From Acidobacteriota bacterium (lineage in GTDB: Bacteria; Acidobacteriota; Terriglobia; Acidiferrales; UBA7541): 64,000 bases of DNA. Numbering within the stretch: the stretch's first letter is position 1; each line of letters starts with the position of its first letter. A model generated the notes under the pieces. That model was not told where the DNA came from. It saw only the letters and a program-made list of their open reading frames with translations, and did not search any database. Below are positions 1-7,521 of the stretch, piece by piece. The position numbers were made by a program, and so were the translations under genes. The stretch lies in assembly GCA_003223215.1 (NCBI GenBank), contig QHYH01000084.1:1-64000 (forward strand), read 5' to 3'.

Positions 1-10
1 AACATTTATT

Positions 11-37
11 GACAAATGGTGAGACATCAGAAATGTG
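11..37 (+). repeat. RIT left terminal inverted repeat, 27 bp
   Basis: The sequence begins GACAAATGGTGAGACATC and is the exact reverse complement of 4184-4210. It is presumably the recombinase binding and crossover end. A short GATCC/GGATC hairpin (40-55) follows directly inside it. Confidence 0.9.
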
Positions 38-163
38 AAGATCCGTCGTTGGATCTGGGAAAATCTGGTGTCTTTCCCCTGAATCACTCCACATTACTTT
101 TCGTAGGATCTGCCTGCTTGTTAGGTTTGTTTCTCCTGAAGATGTTGGCTGGAGGAGAAACGT

Positions 164-532
164 ATGCTCCCGAGACGGAGGTGTCCTTTCTGTCGTCATT
201 GGTATCACCCTCACCCGCGGCTCAACCGACGGCAACAGACGTGTGGTCGGACCGAATGTCGGCGCCAGCAGAAGCAGAAATCCAATCAGCAATGGCGAGC
301 CGAGAATCCCGATTACTTCCGCGGTGCCTATGCGCGGCAAAAGGAAAAGTACGGAACGCGCGCTGATTACATGCGCCTCTACCGCCAGCAGCATCCCGAC
401 TACGTGCGGCGCAACGCAGTTTCCGTCCAAAAATGGCGCCAGAAACTGAGACAGGAGCCGGTAAGTCACACAAGTTTTGATCTGAACCTAACTGTTGGGC
501 CCGAAAAGACTTCCAAACAACTATCGCAGTAA
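164..532 (+). CDS. Small Cys4 zinc-ribbon protein carried by the RIT element
   Basis: The product has 122 residues. Cysteines at 7, 10, 27 and 32 give a C-x2-C-x16-C-x4-C pattern suited to binding one zinc, and the middle is rich in Arg, Gln and Lys, which suggests nucleic-acid binding. A PDYF motif sits at residues 49-52. The same cysteine spacing and the same distance to PDYF occur in the product of 6971-7453 in the neighbouring IS21-type element, so the two proteins are homologous. GGAGGAG lies 7 bases before the ATG. The gene ends within a set of 68-bp-spaced direct repeats ahead of the recombinases. I do not recognise a named family. A DNA-binding regulator or recombination accessory factor is an inference. 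Confidence 0.7.
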   Translation: MLPRRRCPFCRHWYHPHPRLNRRQQTCGRTECRRQQKQKSNQQWRAENPDYFRGAYARQKEKYGTRADYMRLYRQQHPDYVRRNAVSVQKWRQKLRQEPVSHTSFDLNLTVGPEKTSKQLSQ

Positions 533-614
533 GTCACACAAGCCTCGATATCGTCGTAACTCATTCTCCTGCAAAGGATTACGAGAAAGTATTCCTGTAA
601 GTCACACAAGATTC
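461..614 (+). repeat. Three direct repeats spaced exactly 68 bp
   Basis: The 14-mer GTAAGTCACACAAG starts at 461, 529 and 597. Copies 2 and 3 are followed by a variable pair and TCGAT, and copy 1 by a weaker TTTGAT match. The period is exactly 68 bases, and no further copy is present one period upstream (393) or downstream (665). The repeats overlap the end of the zinc-ribbon gene and fill the space before the first recombinase, a position suited to recombinase or regulator binding. Between 615 and 830 I see nothing else. Confidence 0.8.
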
Positions 615-830
615 GATGGTTTTCCCCGGTCTTTTACCCCCATTTGGAGCCGTTGAGGAGGGAAAGTGCCGAACTCCCGACCCTCGTCTCGACCTGATCG
701 TCGAGCCAGGAACTCAAGTTTCATCAACTGGACTGCCGCTATGCGTCCCTTCGGCACCGAGCCCCCAACGGCAGTTGTTGGCGTCGTTGGCCCTCGTGCA
801 AGTCGCGGCACCAGGAAAAGAGAGAACTCT

Positions 831-2123
831 ATGTTGCTTGATCTGTTTCCCAAGTTTCACCGTCGCTACACATCGTTGCCAATCATCGGTCCGACGTTGG
901 ATGGCTATGGAACGTGGCTCTTGAAGCAGGGCTACTCGACAGACCGCGTGCGCGAGCATTTTCGAGCAGCACGTCGACTTGCGCGCCAGTTAGAGCAGCG
1001 CCACGTGCGGAGTCTGACTAAGCTCACACGCTCGCAGTTGCGAGCCTGTGCACCGACAGATTCGCAAGAAGACCCCAACCTCGTAGCCTTGGTGCGCCGA
1101 TTGGATAAGTATTTCGACACCGAGCTGTCGTTGTTTCCAAAGCCAGCACCAAGCCTCCTGGAACAGCGCGTCACGGCCTACACGACTTATTTGGAGCAAG
1201 TCCGTGGATTCACGCACTCGACCTGCACGTACCATCGCCGGACCGTGACCGAATTTCTGACGCATCTGGGGTACGAGAGGTCCCCGACATGTCTGGCTGC
1301 GCTGACTAGGCGCGACCTTGAAGCCTTTTTGTGTGCAGTCGGTCCACGACAGACACGAGGATCCCTTCAGCATGTTGTCTCTCATCTGCGAGCATTCCTG
1401 CGGTTTTTGGTCTCCACGGGTGAGATTCCGCAAGGGCTCGAGACACAGATTGACACGCCTCGCGTCTACCGCGGCGAACAATTGCCCCGCGCCCTGCCCT
1501 GGGAGACTGTTCGTGCGTTGCTAAAGGCCATTGACCGAACGACTCCGATGGGACGCCGCGATTACGCCATCTTTTTGCTCATTGCCACCTACGGCCTGCG
1601 CGCGTGCGAAGTCGTGACGCTCACGCTTGATGATGTGGAGTGGCGGGCGGCACGCCTGCGCATCCCGCAGCGCAAGACGCGCAACTCGCTCTGGCTGCCG
1701 CTTACGGACGAAGTCGGCGCCGCGGTCCATGACTACCTCCGTCACGGGCGCGCCGCCTTAGCCGTGCGCCGGAAGCCCCTGCCGTTCCAAGTTGCCCCGC
1801 CGCGCTGTTACCGCGAGCTGTTCCTCCGTCATCGCACACCGATCGGCGTGCTCAAGCCGACAGCGATTACTGAGGTATTTCAAGCATGGTCAAAGCGAAG
1901 TGGGCTTGCTATTCCGTTCCAGGGCGTCCATTGCCTTCGACATTCGTATGCGTTGTACCTGTTGCGGTCCGGCCTCTCGCTCAAAACGATCGGAGACCTC
2001 TTGGGCCATCGCACCTTCGAAAGCACGTGTGTCTATCTTCGCCTGGCGGTCGATGACCTGCGCGAGGTCGCACTGGATCTGCCATCCGAAATCGATCGCT
2101 GCGCGACGGAGGTAGCATCATGA
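831..2123 (+). CDS. Tyrosine recombinase, first of the RIT trio
   Basis: The product is a site-specific DNA recombinase that cuts and rejoins DNA through a tyrosine nucleophile. With the ATG at 831 it has 430 residues. It shows an N-terminal SAM-like DNA-binding region and then a catalytic domain with the first Arg in GLRACE, a basic strand in RKTRN, the H-x-x-R box in HCLRH, the GH of LGHR and the Tyr in VYLRL. The reading frame is open from 666, but the segment before 831 looks non-conserved and AGGAAAAGAGAG precedes this ATG. It overlaps the next gene by ATGA, so translation is probably coupled. All catalytic residues are present. Confidence 0.88.
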   Translation: MLLDLFPKFHRRYTSLPIIGPTLDGYGTWLLKQGYSTDRVREHFRAARRLARQLEQRHVRSLTKLTRSQLRACAPTDSQEDPNLVALVRRLDKYFDTELSLFPKPAPSLLEQRVTAYTTYLEQVRGFTHSTCTYHRRTVTEFLTHLGYERSPTCLAALTRRDLEAFLCAVGPRQTRGSLQHVVSHLRAFLRFLVSTGEIPQGLETQIDTPRVYRGEQLPRALPWETVRALLKAIDRTTPMGRRDYAIFLLIATYGLRACEVVTLTLDDVEWRAARLRIPQRKTRNSLWLPLTDEVGAAVHDYLRHGRAALAVRRKPLPFQVAPPRCYRELFLRHRTPIGVLKPTAITEVFQAWSKRSGLAIPFQGVHCLRHSYALYLLRSGLSLKTIGDLLGHRTFESTCVYLRLAVDDLREVALDLPSEIDRCATEVAS

Positions 2124-3094
2124 AAACGTTCAGTTCTGTCTTGGCCACCACTATCAGGGACTACCTGACGCTCAAGCGAGCGCTGGGGCGGGAGTATGAG
2201 AGGGAAGAATGGGTCCTGGCACGCCTCGACCGCTTCCTGGCGGCGCGTCACGCCGATCTCATCGCGGAGACGTTTGCCGCCTGGTGTCTCACCCTGCAGA
2301 ATCTGGCCTCTGGTGCTCGTCGGGGGCAGATGCGTCATGTGCGAAATCTATGTCTGTATCGACGACGCCGTGAGCCCGGATGCTTTGTCCCGGACGAGCG
2401 GCTTTTTCCGCCGCTCCATCAAGTGATCCAGCCGCATATCTTCACGGACGCTCAAGTGGCCCAACTGCTGGCCGTTGCTCGCACACTAACACGCACGTCA
2501 AATTCGCCCCTCTGTCCCGAGAACATGCGCCTGGCGGTCGTGCTCTTGTACACGACAGGACTCCGACGTGGTGAGCTGGCACGGCTGACGGTGAGGGATT
2601 ACGACTCGCATCAGCGGATACTGGTAATCCGAGCATCCAAGTTTCACAAATCGCGCCTCGTCCCGCTGTCGGCTGACGCCGCCCGCGAAATCGATCAGTT
2701 CCTCGAGATTCGCCGGCAACGGCGGTTTCCCGCCGGCGCAGACACTCCACTGCTGTGGCATCGCAACCGAGGCTACAGTGGCGGAGGCATCGGTGTAGCC
2801 ATGCGGGCGCTCTTCCGTAAGGCTGCGATCCGGACCTCGACTGGTCGCTCACCACGTACGCATGATTTTCGTCATGGATTTGCCCTCGCCGCCCTCCTCC
2901 GCTGGTATCGCGCTGGAGTTGACGTGCAAACCAAACTGCCGTCATTGGCGACCTACATGGGGCACGTCTCGATCGTCTCGACCGCCTATTACCTGCACTT
3001 CGTGGAGCCCCTTGCAGCAGCTGCCAGCGCGCGATTTGCGGAGCACTGTGGGGCGCTCATCACACCCGGCCCCGCCAGTGAAGGTGCACGATGA
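2120..3094 (+). CDS. Tyrosine recombinase, second of the RIT trio
   Basis: The 324-residue product is the shortest member of the trio. The catalytic domain carries the first Arg in GLRRGE, a basic strand in KSRLVPLS, the H-x-x-R box in HDFRHGF, the GH of YMGH and a Tyr in AYYLHF. The N-terminal domain is short. Start and stop both overlap the neighbouring recombinases by four bases (ATGA), which indicates one transcript and fixed stoichiometry. In RIT elements the three proteins are thought to act together on the element ends. The individual role of this one cannot be read from the sequence. Confidence 0.87.
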   Translation: MKTFSSVLATTIRDYLTLKRALGREYEREEWVLARLDRFLAARHADLIAETFAAWCLTLQNLASGARRGQMRHVRNLCLYRRRREPGCFVPDERLFPPLHQVIQPHIFTDAQVAQLLAVARTLTRTSNSPLCPENMRLAVVLLYTTGLRRGELARLTVRDYDSHQRILVIRASKFHKSRLVPLSADAAREIDQFLEIRRQRRFPAGADTPLLWHRNRGYSGGGIGVAMRALFRKAAIRTSTGRSPRTHDFRHGFALAALLRWYRAGVDVQTKLPSLATYMGHVSIVSTAYYLHFVEPLAAAASARFAEHCGALITPGPASEGAR

Positions 3095-4110
3095 ACTCTT
3101 CCAAACCGAACGCCCTGGCTCGAGTGCTCCGGGGCTTCTTCGCTGATCATTTACCCCGCGTGCGAGGGAGCAGTCCGCATACCGTCCTCAGCTATCGAGA
3201 CACCCTCGTGCTCTTCCTCCGTTTTGTGGCTGACCGGCGGAAACGATCAGTGAGCCAGCTGGATCTGGGTGATCTCGATCCCCCCGAGGTGCTGGCATTC
3301 CTTGAGCATCTGGAGACTAATCGACATAATCTCGCCGCGACCCGAAATGTCCGGCTAGCAGCCATTCACGCTTTTTTCCGATACTGCGCTACCGCAGACC
3401 CCGCGCGGGTCGAGCATTGCCAACGTGTGCTGGCCATCCCGTTCAAGCGCACCGGTTCCCGCCCCATTCAGTACCTCGAATACGATGAGATTCAGGCGGT
3501 GCTCGCTAGCGTGGATCGAACCACGGCCGACGGACGTCGCGATTACGCGTTGCTCGCCACCATGTTCAATACCGGCGCCCGAGTGCAGGAAATCGTCACA
3601 CTCTGTGTTCGCGACTTGCAGTTGGAAGCACTTCCGCAAGTTCGTCTCTACGGCAAGGGTCGCAAGGAGCGCTGGTGTCCCTTGTGGCCGCAAACCGCAG
3701 AAATCTTGCGGGCCTGGCTCAGGGAACCAGGACGTGACATCTCACCCGATCGACCGTTGTTCTGTAATCACCGCGGTGAGCGCCTCACGCGGTTCGGTGT
3801 GCGGTACCTGCTTCGAAAATACTGCGCACGTGCCAAAGTTACGAAGCCTTCGTTGGGCCGCAAACGGCTGCACCCGCACAGCATGCGCCACAGTTCCGCT
3901 GTCCATCTGCTTCGCTCAGGCGTGGAGATCACAACGATCAGTCAATGGCTGGGCCATGCCAGTGTGGCAACTACGAATCGCTATGCCACCGTTGATCTGG
4001 AGATGAAACGAAAGGCGATCGAGCAGGCACGGCCGACCGATTTCGGATCTGATGGGCCGGCATCGTGGCGCACGGATGCCTCGATTCTCGACTGGTTGGA
4101 AGGACTCTGA
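3091..4110 (+). CDS. Tyrosine recombinase, third of the RIT trio (XerC/D-like)
   Basis: The 339-residue product is the most XerC/D-like of the three. It has an N-terminal core-binding domain and then a catalytic domain with Arg in GARVQE, Lys in KGRKERW, the H-x-x-R box in HPHSMRHS, GH in WLGHAS and the Tyr in NRYATVD. The start overlaps the preceding stop by ATGA. It ends 73 bases before the right inverted repeat, which is typical of an element-terminal gene. The catalytic set is complete, so the element may still be active. Confidence 0.88.
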   Translation: MNSSKPNALARVLRGFFADHLPRVRGSSPHTVLSYRDTLVLFLRFVADRRKRSVSQLDLGDLDPPEVLAFLEHLETNRHNLAATRNVRLAAIHAFFRYCATADPARVEHCQRVLAIPFKRTGSRPIQYLEYDEIQAVLASVDRTTADGRRDYALLATMFNTGARVQEIVTLCVRDLQLEALPQVRLYGKGRKERWCPLWPQTAEILRAWLREPGRDISPDRPLFCNHRGERLTRFGVRYLLRKYCARAKVTKPSLGRKRLHPHSMRHSSAVHLLRSGVEITTISQWLGHASVATTNRYATVDLEMKRKAIEQARPTDFGSDGPASWRTDASILDWLEGL

Positions 4111-4183
4111 AGGGATGCCATTTCGTAATGTGCAGCGCGGCTTCCAAATCTCTCGCACTGCGTGGCGCTGAGGGCTGTCACTC

Positions 4184-4210
4184 CACATTTCTGATGTCTC
4201 ACCATTTGTC
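4184..4210 (-). repeat. RIT right terminal inverted repeat, 27 bp
   Basis: This is the exact inverted copy of 11-37. It supplies the last codons and the stop of the truncated IstB reading frame, so it marks the insertion junction. Confidence 0.9.
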
Positions 4211-4726
4211 GATATAGAGGATATCCAGGCGGGCGAGACGCTTCACCAGTCGACGCGAGGAACGATCGGCGAGAGAAGCATACATCTCGTCGAATAAGTC
4301 TTGAGCGCGGATAAACTGGCAACGGTAACCATTTTCCAGGGCCTTCAACACCAGGCCGGTCGCTAAGCCAGACTTGCCCACGGCAGTTGGGCCAATAAAA
4401 ATGATATTTTCCGCCTTGGCCAGGAAGTCCAGTTCGGCAAAGGTACGGATCTGTTTACGGCTGACGCCGGGCTGGCGGTCGAAGGGAAAGGTTTCCAGCG
4501 ACCAGCGCTCGGGCAGGTTGGCGCGACGGATGCGATATTCCAAAGCGCTCTCCTGGCGGTGATGCCACTGCGCACGCAGCAGCCGAGTGAGAAACTCGGA
4601 GTAGGTGACGTCCTGTTTCTCGGCTGCACGCAACTGTTCTTCATAGATTTCCAGCATGCGCCGGAGTTTGAGGTTCTTGAGCAGCTGTTCGAGTTCTTCA
4701 CTCATCGCCGGGTTCCTTGTCGCCAT
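4199..4726 (-). pseudogene. istB: IstB-like ATPase helper, truncated at Walker B by the RIT insertion
   Basis: IstB is the AAA+ ATPase that helps the IS21 transposase choose and activate target DNA. The remaining 175 residues hold the N-terminal IstB domain, the Walker A motif GPTAVGKS and the start of Walker B (LDILYID). After that Asp the frame runs into the RIT inverted repeat and stops at Lys-Trp. The C-terminal half, including the sensor and arginine-finger regions, is missing. The start overlaps the istA stop by 29 bases, the usual IS21 arrangement. The product is very unlikely to hydrolyse ATP normally. Confidence 0.88.
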
Positions 4727-6110
4727 CTTCGTCCAACAGGAAAAAGTCGCGTTGCACGCAGCGCAGAATCATCCGTTCCAATCGATCCAGGTCGTAGAGG
4801 CCATAGCGGGCGGCTTCTCGCACGGCGGCTAAGAAAGGCTCCCGGGGATATTCCCGCACCAGACGGAGCAGTTGACGCAGGGCCAACACCACCAGCTTGC
4901 GACTGTGTTGTTTCAGAGCGCTGACATACTCAGCGATCTCGGGAGCGGCTTGGAGGATGGCTCGTTCTTCGGGGTGAGGATCGCTGCGCTTGAGGCCTTG
5001 CCCGCGAGGTGGGCGGTGGGCGCCGAGGGTGATGCGCTGATGCTGTTCGTCGGGGATGCGCTCGTGGGTCACGATGTTGCGCGCATCGAGTTGCATCTCA
5101 ATCTTGTCCTTGGTTTCGCGGATCTCTACCGGACGACCGATCCAAGCTACCGGGACCGAGTAGCGGTTGCTGTGCAAGGCCACATAGCCTTCGATATCCA
5201 CCGTCCTTTGGTGCAAACGATAGACTTCGGGGATCCAGGCGGGCAGCGGCTTCAGATGCCTTTGCTCGAGGGCAAACAACTCGCGAGGAACGGCGCGGAT
5301 ATGCTTTTTATAGGTGGAGTTGACGCGATCGCACCACTTCCGAGCCTGCCCGTTCAAGTCTTGCCAACTGGAGAAGGTACGACCGGCCAAGAAGTTGTTC
5401 TCAACAAACCAGAACGGTCGTTCTACGCGGGCGGATCGGTTGGCATCGCCACGCTCGTGGGCCACGAAGTGGAAGCCGAAGCGCTCGGCAAAGGCCGCCA
5501 TCTCGGGCACGGGAACCATTTCTCGCCCGGTTCCCCGCAGCACCACCACATGCGTATTGTCAATCATGACGCGGGTTGGGCTGCCGGCGAAATACCGCAG
5601 GGCTTCGGTGAGAAAGACTTTACAATCGAAACGTTGAAACGTCGGGTAGATCTGAAAAAACAACATGCGTGAGTAGCACAGCACGGCCGAGGCGGTTTGT
5701 ACTCGGCGTTTCTTCCCGGCGAGTTCGACTTCGTGTGGGGAAGTATCGTGCTGAACTTCTTCCCCGGGCAGAAACTCGTAATGCCCCGCGGGCTGTTGAG
5801 GCGGCTCGGTGAGACCATGCCGGCGACAGAAGGCGGTCAGGGCTTGATAGGAGAACACCGCCCCGCTGGCCAGGAGTTCTTCATGGACCCGCACAAGATT
5901 CCCCTTGCAGCGGGCCAACAACTCCAGGATCTGTTCCCGATAAGGTTCGGCTTTCTCCGCACGCTGGAGCACCGGCACCTGGGCGGAGTTGGAGCGAAGC
6001 ACCTTGCGCACGCTCAGACGAGAGATGCCCAGCAGGCGCGCGATCTCGCGTTTCTTCACTCCCTGAGCATGCAGTTGTAGAATCGTGGCTCGCTGACTTT
6101 GACTCAACAT
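4698..6110 (-). CDS. istA: IS21-type DDE transposase IstA
   Basis: This is the cut-and-paste transposase of an IS21-family element. The 470-residue product opens with a helix-turn-helix (KKREIARLLGISRLSVRKV), then an RNase-H-like core in which the acidic triad can be placed at QHD-TSPH, the Asp of VMIDN and the Glu of VERPF, and then a Mu-type C-terminal region. The start at 6110 was chosen because AGGAAAGG precedes it and it begins with the conserved QSQRATIL segment, although the frame stays open to 6221. Its first 230 bases overlap the tail of the ParB-like gene in another frame. The transposase looks intact, but its partner IstB is broken. Confidence 0.9.
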   Translation of the reverse strand: MLSQSQRATILQLHAQGVKKREIARLLGISRLSVRKVLRSNSAQVPVLQRAEKAEPYREQILELLARCKGNLVRVHEELLASGAVFSYQALTAFCRRHGLTEPPQQPAGHYEFLPGEEVQHDTSPHEVELAGKKRRVQTASAVLCYSRMLFFQIYPTFQRFDCKVFLTEALRYFAGSPTRVMIDNTHVVVLRGTGREMVPVPEMAAFAERFGFHFVAHERGDANRSARVERPFWFVENNFLAGRTFSSWQDLNGQARKWCDRVNSTYKKHIRAVPRELFALEQRHLKPLPAWIPEVYRLHQRTVDIEGYVALHSNRYSVPVAWIGRPVEIRETKDKIEMQLDARNIVTHERIPDEQHQRITLGAHRPPRGQGLKRSDPHPEERAILQAAPEIAEYVSALKQHSRKLVVLALRQLLRLVREYPREPFLAAVREAARYGLYDLDRLERMILRCVQRDFFLLDEDGDKEPGDE

Positions 6111-7008
6111 GTTCTTGTTCCTTTCCTGGCTTTGCTTCTTGCGGGATTCTTGCTGCCAGGCGACGGAGTTCTTGCCGGGCGAAATCGAGCTGGTGGCGCA
6201 CTTGCTCACTCTGCTCAGCATCCAGCTGTTCGAATTGGGAGGTAGCTCTGCTCACGCGTCGGTTGGCCCGATGGGCGATGGCTGCGATCATTTCCAGATC
6301 GCGCAATAGCTCTTGGAGGGGAGAGCCTGCTGCTTGAGGTTCAGCCTCCCGCTGCGCTTTCAAAAACAACTGCGGCTGTTCGAGAAGGCGTTGCCGGATC
6401 TGGGGCGAAGCTTCTCGCCAGGCGGCATACAACTGCCCGGCTTGCCGGCTCGTGAACTTGTGCCGCGCAAACGCCGCGGCCATCTGCTGACAGTCGTCCA
6501 GGCTGCCACGCGCCACCGGCACCAAATACTTCATCGCCACCTGCGCCTGGATCTCGCCTGCACGCACTTGTTGCTGCACGCTGTCCGGAAGAAGCTCGAC
6601 CAAGGCCAAGCGACGTGACACCCAACTCACACTGCGATCGAACTGTCGGGCCAAGTCCTCCAGGCCGTAGCCGAAACGTTGCTCCAGCTCTGCGAGCAGC
6701 CAACCCTCTTCCAAGGCACTCTCTGGTTCCGACCAATGCAGCGAACGGTCCAGCACCAGAGCCTGGACTTCGTTCATCGGCCAGACCACCGCCTCGACCG
6801 TGTCTCGACCCAGTTGTTGGAGAGCCGCGATGCGCTTGTAACCGTCAATGACCAGATAGCGATCCGGCTGATCCGAATGAGCGACAACGATGATCGGCGT
6901 CTGTTGTCCGGAAGTCGCCAACGACGCCAACAACTGTCGTTGCCGTTGCGCATTCCGCACTCGTAGGTGTTCATGACGGCGGTCCAGTTGGTGAAACTCC
7001 AGCTTCAT
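5881..7008 (-). CDS. ParB/Spo0J-like protein in the IS21-type element
   Basis: The product has about 375 residues. Residues 1-100 resemble the ParB N-terminal nuclease/CTPase fold, with the arginine-box equivalent DGYKRIAALQQLG. A ParB-type helix-turn-helix follows (GLEDLARQFDRSVSWVSRR), then a helical segment rich in Gln, Arg and Glu. The start at 7008 follows the zinc-ribbon gene with a 38-base overlap, and an open frame continues upstream to 7161 without homology. The last roughly 76 codons overlap istA in another frame and look compositionally like translated istA. The setting in a transposon operon, with no parA nearby, argues against chromosome segregation. A role in target choice, end synapsis or regulation is an inference. 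Confidence 0.78.
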   Translation of the reverse strand: MKLEFHQLDRRHEHLRVRNAQRQRQLLASLATSGQQTPIIVVAHSDQPDRYLVIDGYKRIAALQQLGRDTVEAVVWPMNEVQALVLDRSLHWSEPESALEEGWLLAELEQRFGYGLEDLARQFDRSVSWVSRRLALVELLPDSVQQQVRAGEIQAQVAMKYLVPVARGSLDDCQQMAAAFARHKFTSRQAGQLYAAWREASPQIRQRLLEQPQLFLKAQREAEPQAAGSPLQELLRDLEMIAAIAHRANRRVSRATSQFEQLDAEQSEQVRHQLDFARQELRRLAARIPQEAKPGKEQEHVESKSASHDSTTACSGSEETRDRAPAGHLSSERAQGASLQLRPGAGAPACGESRTLSGTDPGVVGPLQGESCAGP

Positions 7009-7453
7009 GCCCGGACTCCCCACAGCCGGACGGTGCCACAGTCGGCATCTGGGATTGCGCCGGGGCAAGGGGGAGTGTGCCGGAAAGCCTTGCCGAATCA
7101 GTGAGATAGGCCTCGAACTGGGATTGCGCGCCCCGTAGGAGAAGTGTGCCCAAAACCCCAATGAAATCAGTAGCTTTGACCCCGAACTCGTCTTGCGCGA
7201 TGTCCCAGGGAAGTCGGCTCAACGGGGGCGGCAAGCGTAGCGGTTCCGGCGGTCGATCCGCTTTCCCGCGATCCAGAATCCGGCGGGCGATGAAATAGTC
7301 TGGATGACGCTCCCGCCATTTCTTTTGCTTCTTCCTCCGGCGAGCGATCTGGCAATCCGGTTTTCGGCAAGCTCGTTGACGAAGGCCAATTCGTGGATCG
7401 GGACGGAACCAACGACGGCAAATGCAACAGGGTTTCTTTGGGGCATCTGGCAT
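6971..7453 (-). CDS. Small Cys4 zinc-ribbon protein in the IS21-type element
   Basis: The 160-residue product has cysteines at 9, 12, 29 and 34 (C-x2-C-x16-C-x4-C), a basic stretch and an HPDYF motif at residues 50-54, matching the RIT-borne protein at 164-532 without gaps. The C-terminal half is Pro-rich and holds an internal duplication (GTLLLRGAQSQ and GTLPLAPAQSQ). It is the first gene of the element operon. A perfect palindrome (7453-7471) touches its start codon, which suggests tight or self regulation. The family is unnamed to me. DNA binding is an inference from the zinc ribbon and the basic helix. Confidence 0.7.
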   Translation of the reverse strand: MPDAPKKPCCICRRWFRPDPRIGLRQRACRKPDCQIARRRKKQKKWRERHPDYFIARRILDRGKADRPPEPLRLPPPLSRLPWDIAQDEFGVKATDFIGVLGTLLLRGAQSQFEAYLTDSARLSGTLPLAPAQSQMPTVAPSGCGESGHEAGVSPTGPPS

Positions 7454-7471
7454 GGTGATCCATGATCACCA
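7453..7471 (-). promoter_or_regulatory. Operator-like palindrome at the zinc-ribbon start codon
   Basis: TGGTGATC-CAT-GATCACCA is a perfect 8+8 palindrome with a 3-base centre. It directly abuts the ATG of the first gene of the IS21-type operon and covers its ribosome-binding region. It could be a repressor site or an RNA hairpin hiding the start. Confidence 0.5.
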
Positions 7472-7521
7472 CACCAGCAAGAACCAGCACGGTCAGTTCA
7501 GGCTTCTCGGTTTTCGTGTGC

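Larger units (their letters stand above)
11..4210 (+). mobile_element. Recombinase-In-Trio (RIT) element
   Basis: This 4.2-kb element is bounded by 27-bp perfect inverted repeats at 11-37 and 4184-4210. It contains a small zinc-ribbon gene, three 68-bp-spaced direct repeats and three tandem tyrosine recombinase genes joined by ATGA overlaps. Three consecutive, translationally coupled tyrosine recombinases of unequal size are the hallmark of RIT elements. The right end lies inside an IstB gene of an IS21-type element, so this is an insertion into another mobile element. Only 10 bases lie left of the left end, too few to tell whether the rest of istB follows there. The zinc-ribbon passenger is not part of the RIT definition I know. 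Confidence 0.85.

Noticed and set aside
16-366. A 116-codon frame starting in the RIT left inverted repeat
   Set aside because: Its second half lies in another frame of the zinc-ribbon gene and it has no ribosome-binding site; the zinc-ribbon frame has both a site and a homologue.
5881-7008. The ParB-like gene as a chromosome or plasmid partition gene
   Set aside because: There is no parA, no parS-like palindrome cluster and no replication gene nearby; it overlaps transposon genes at both ends.
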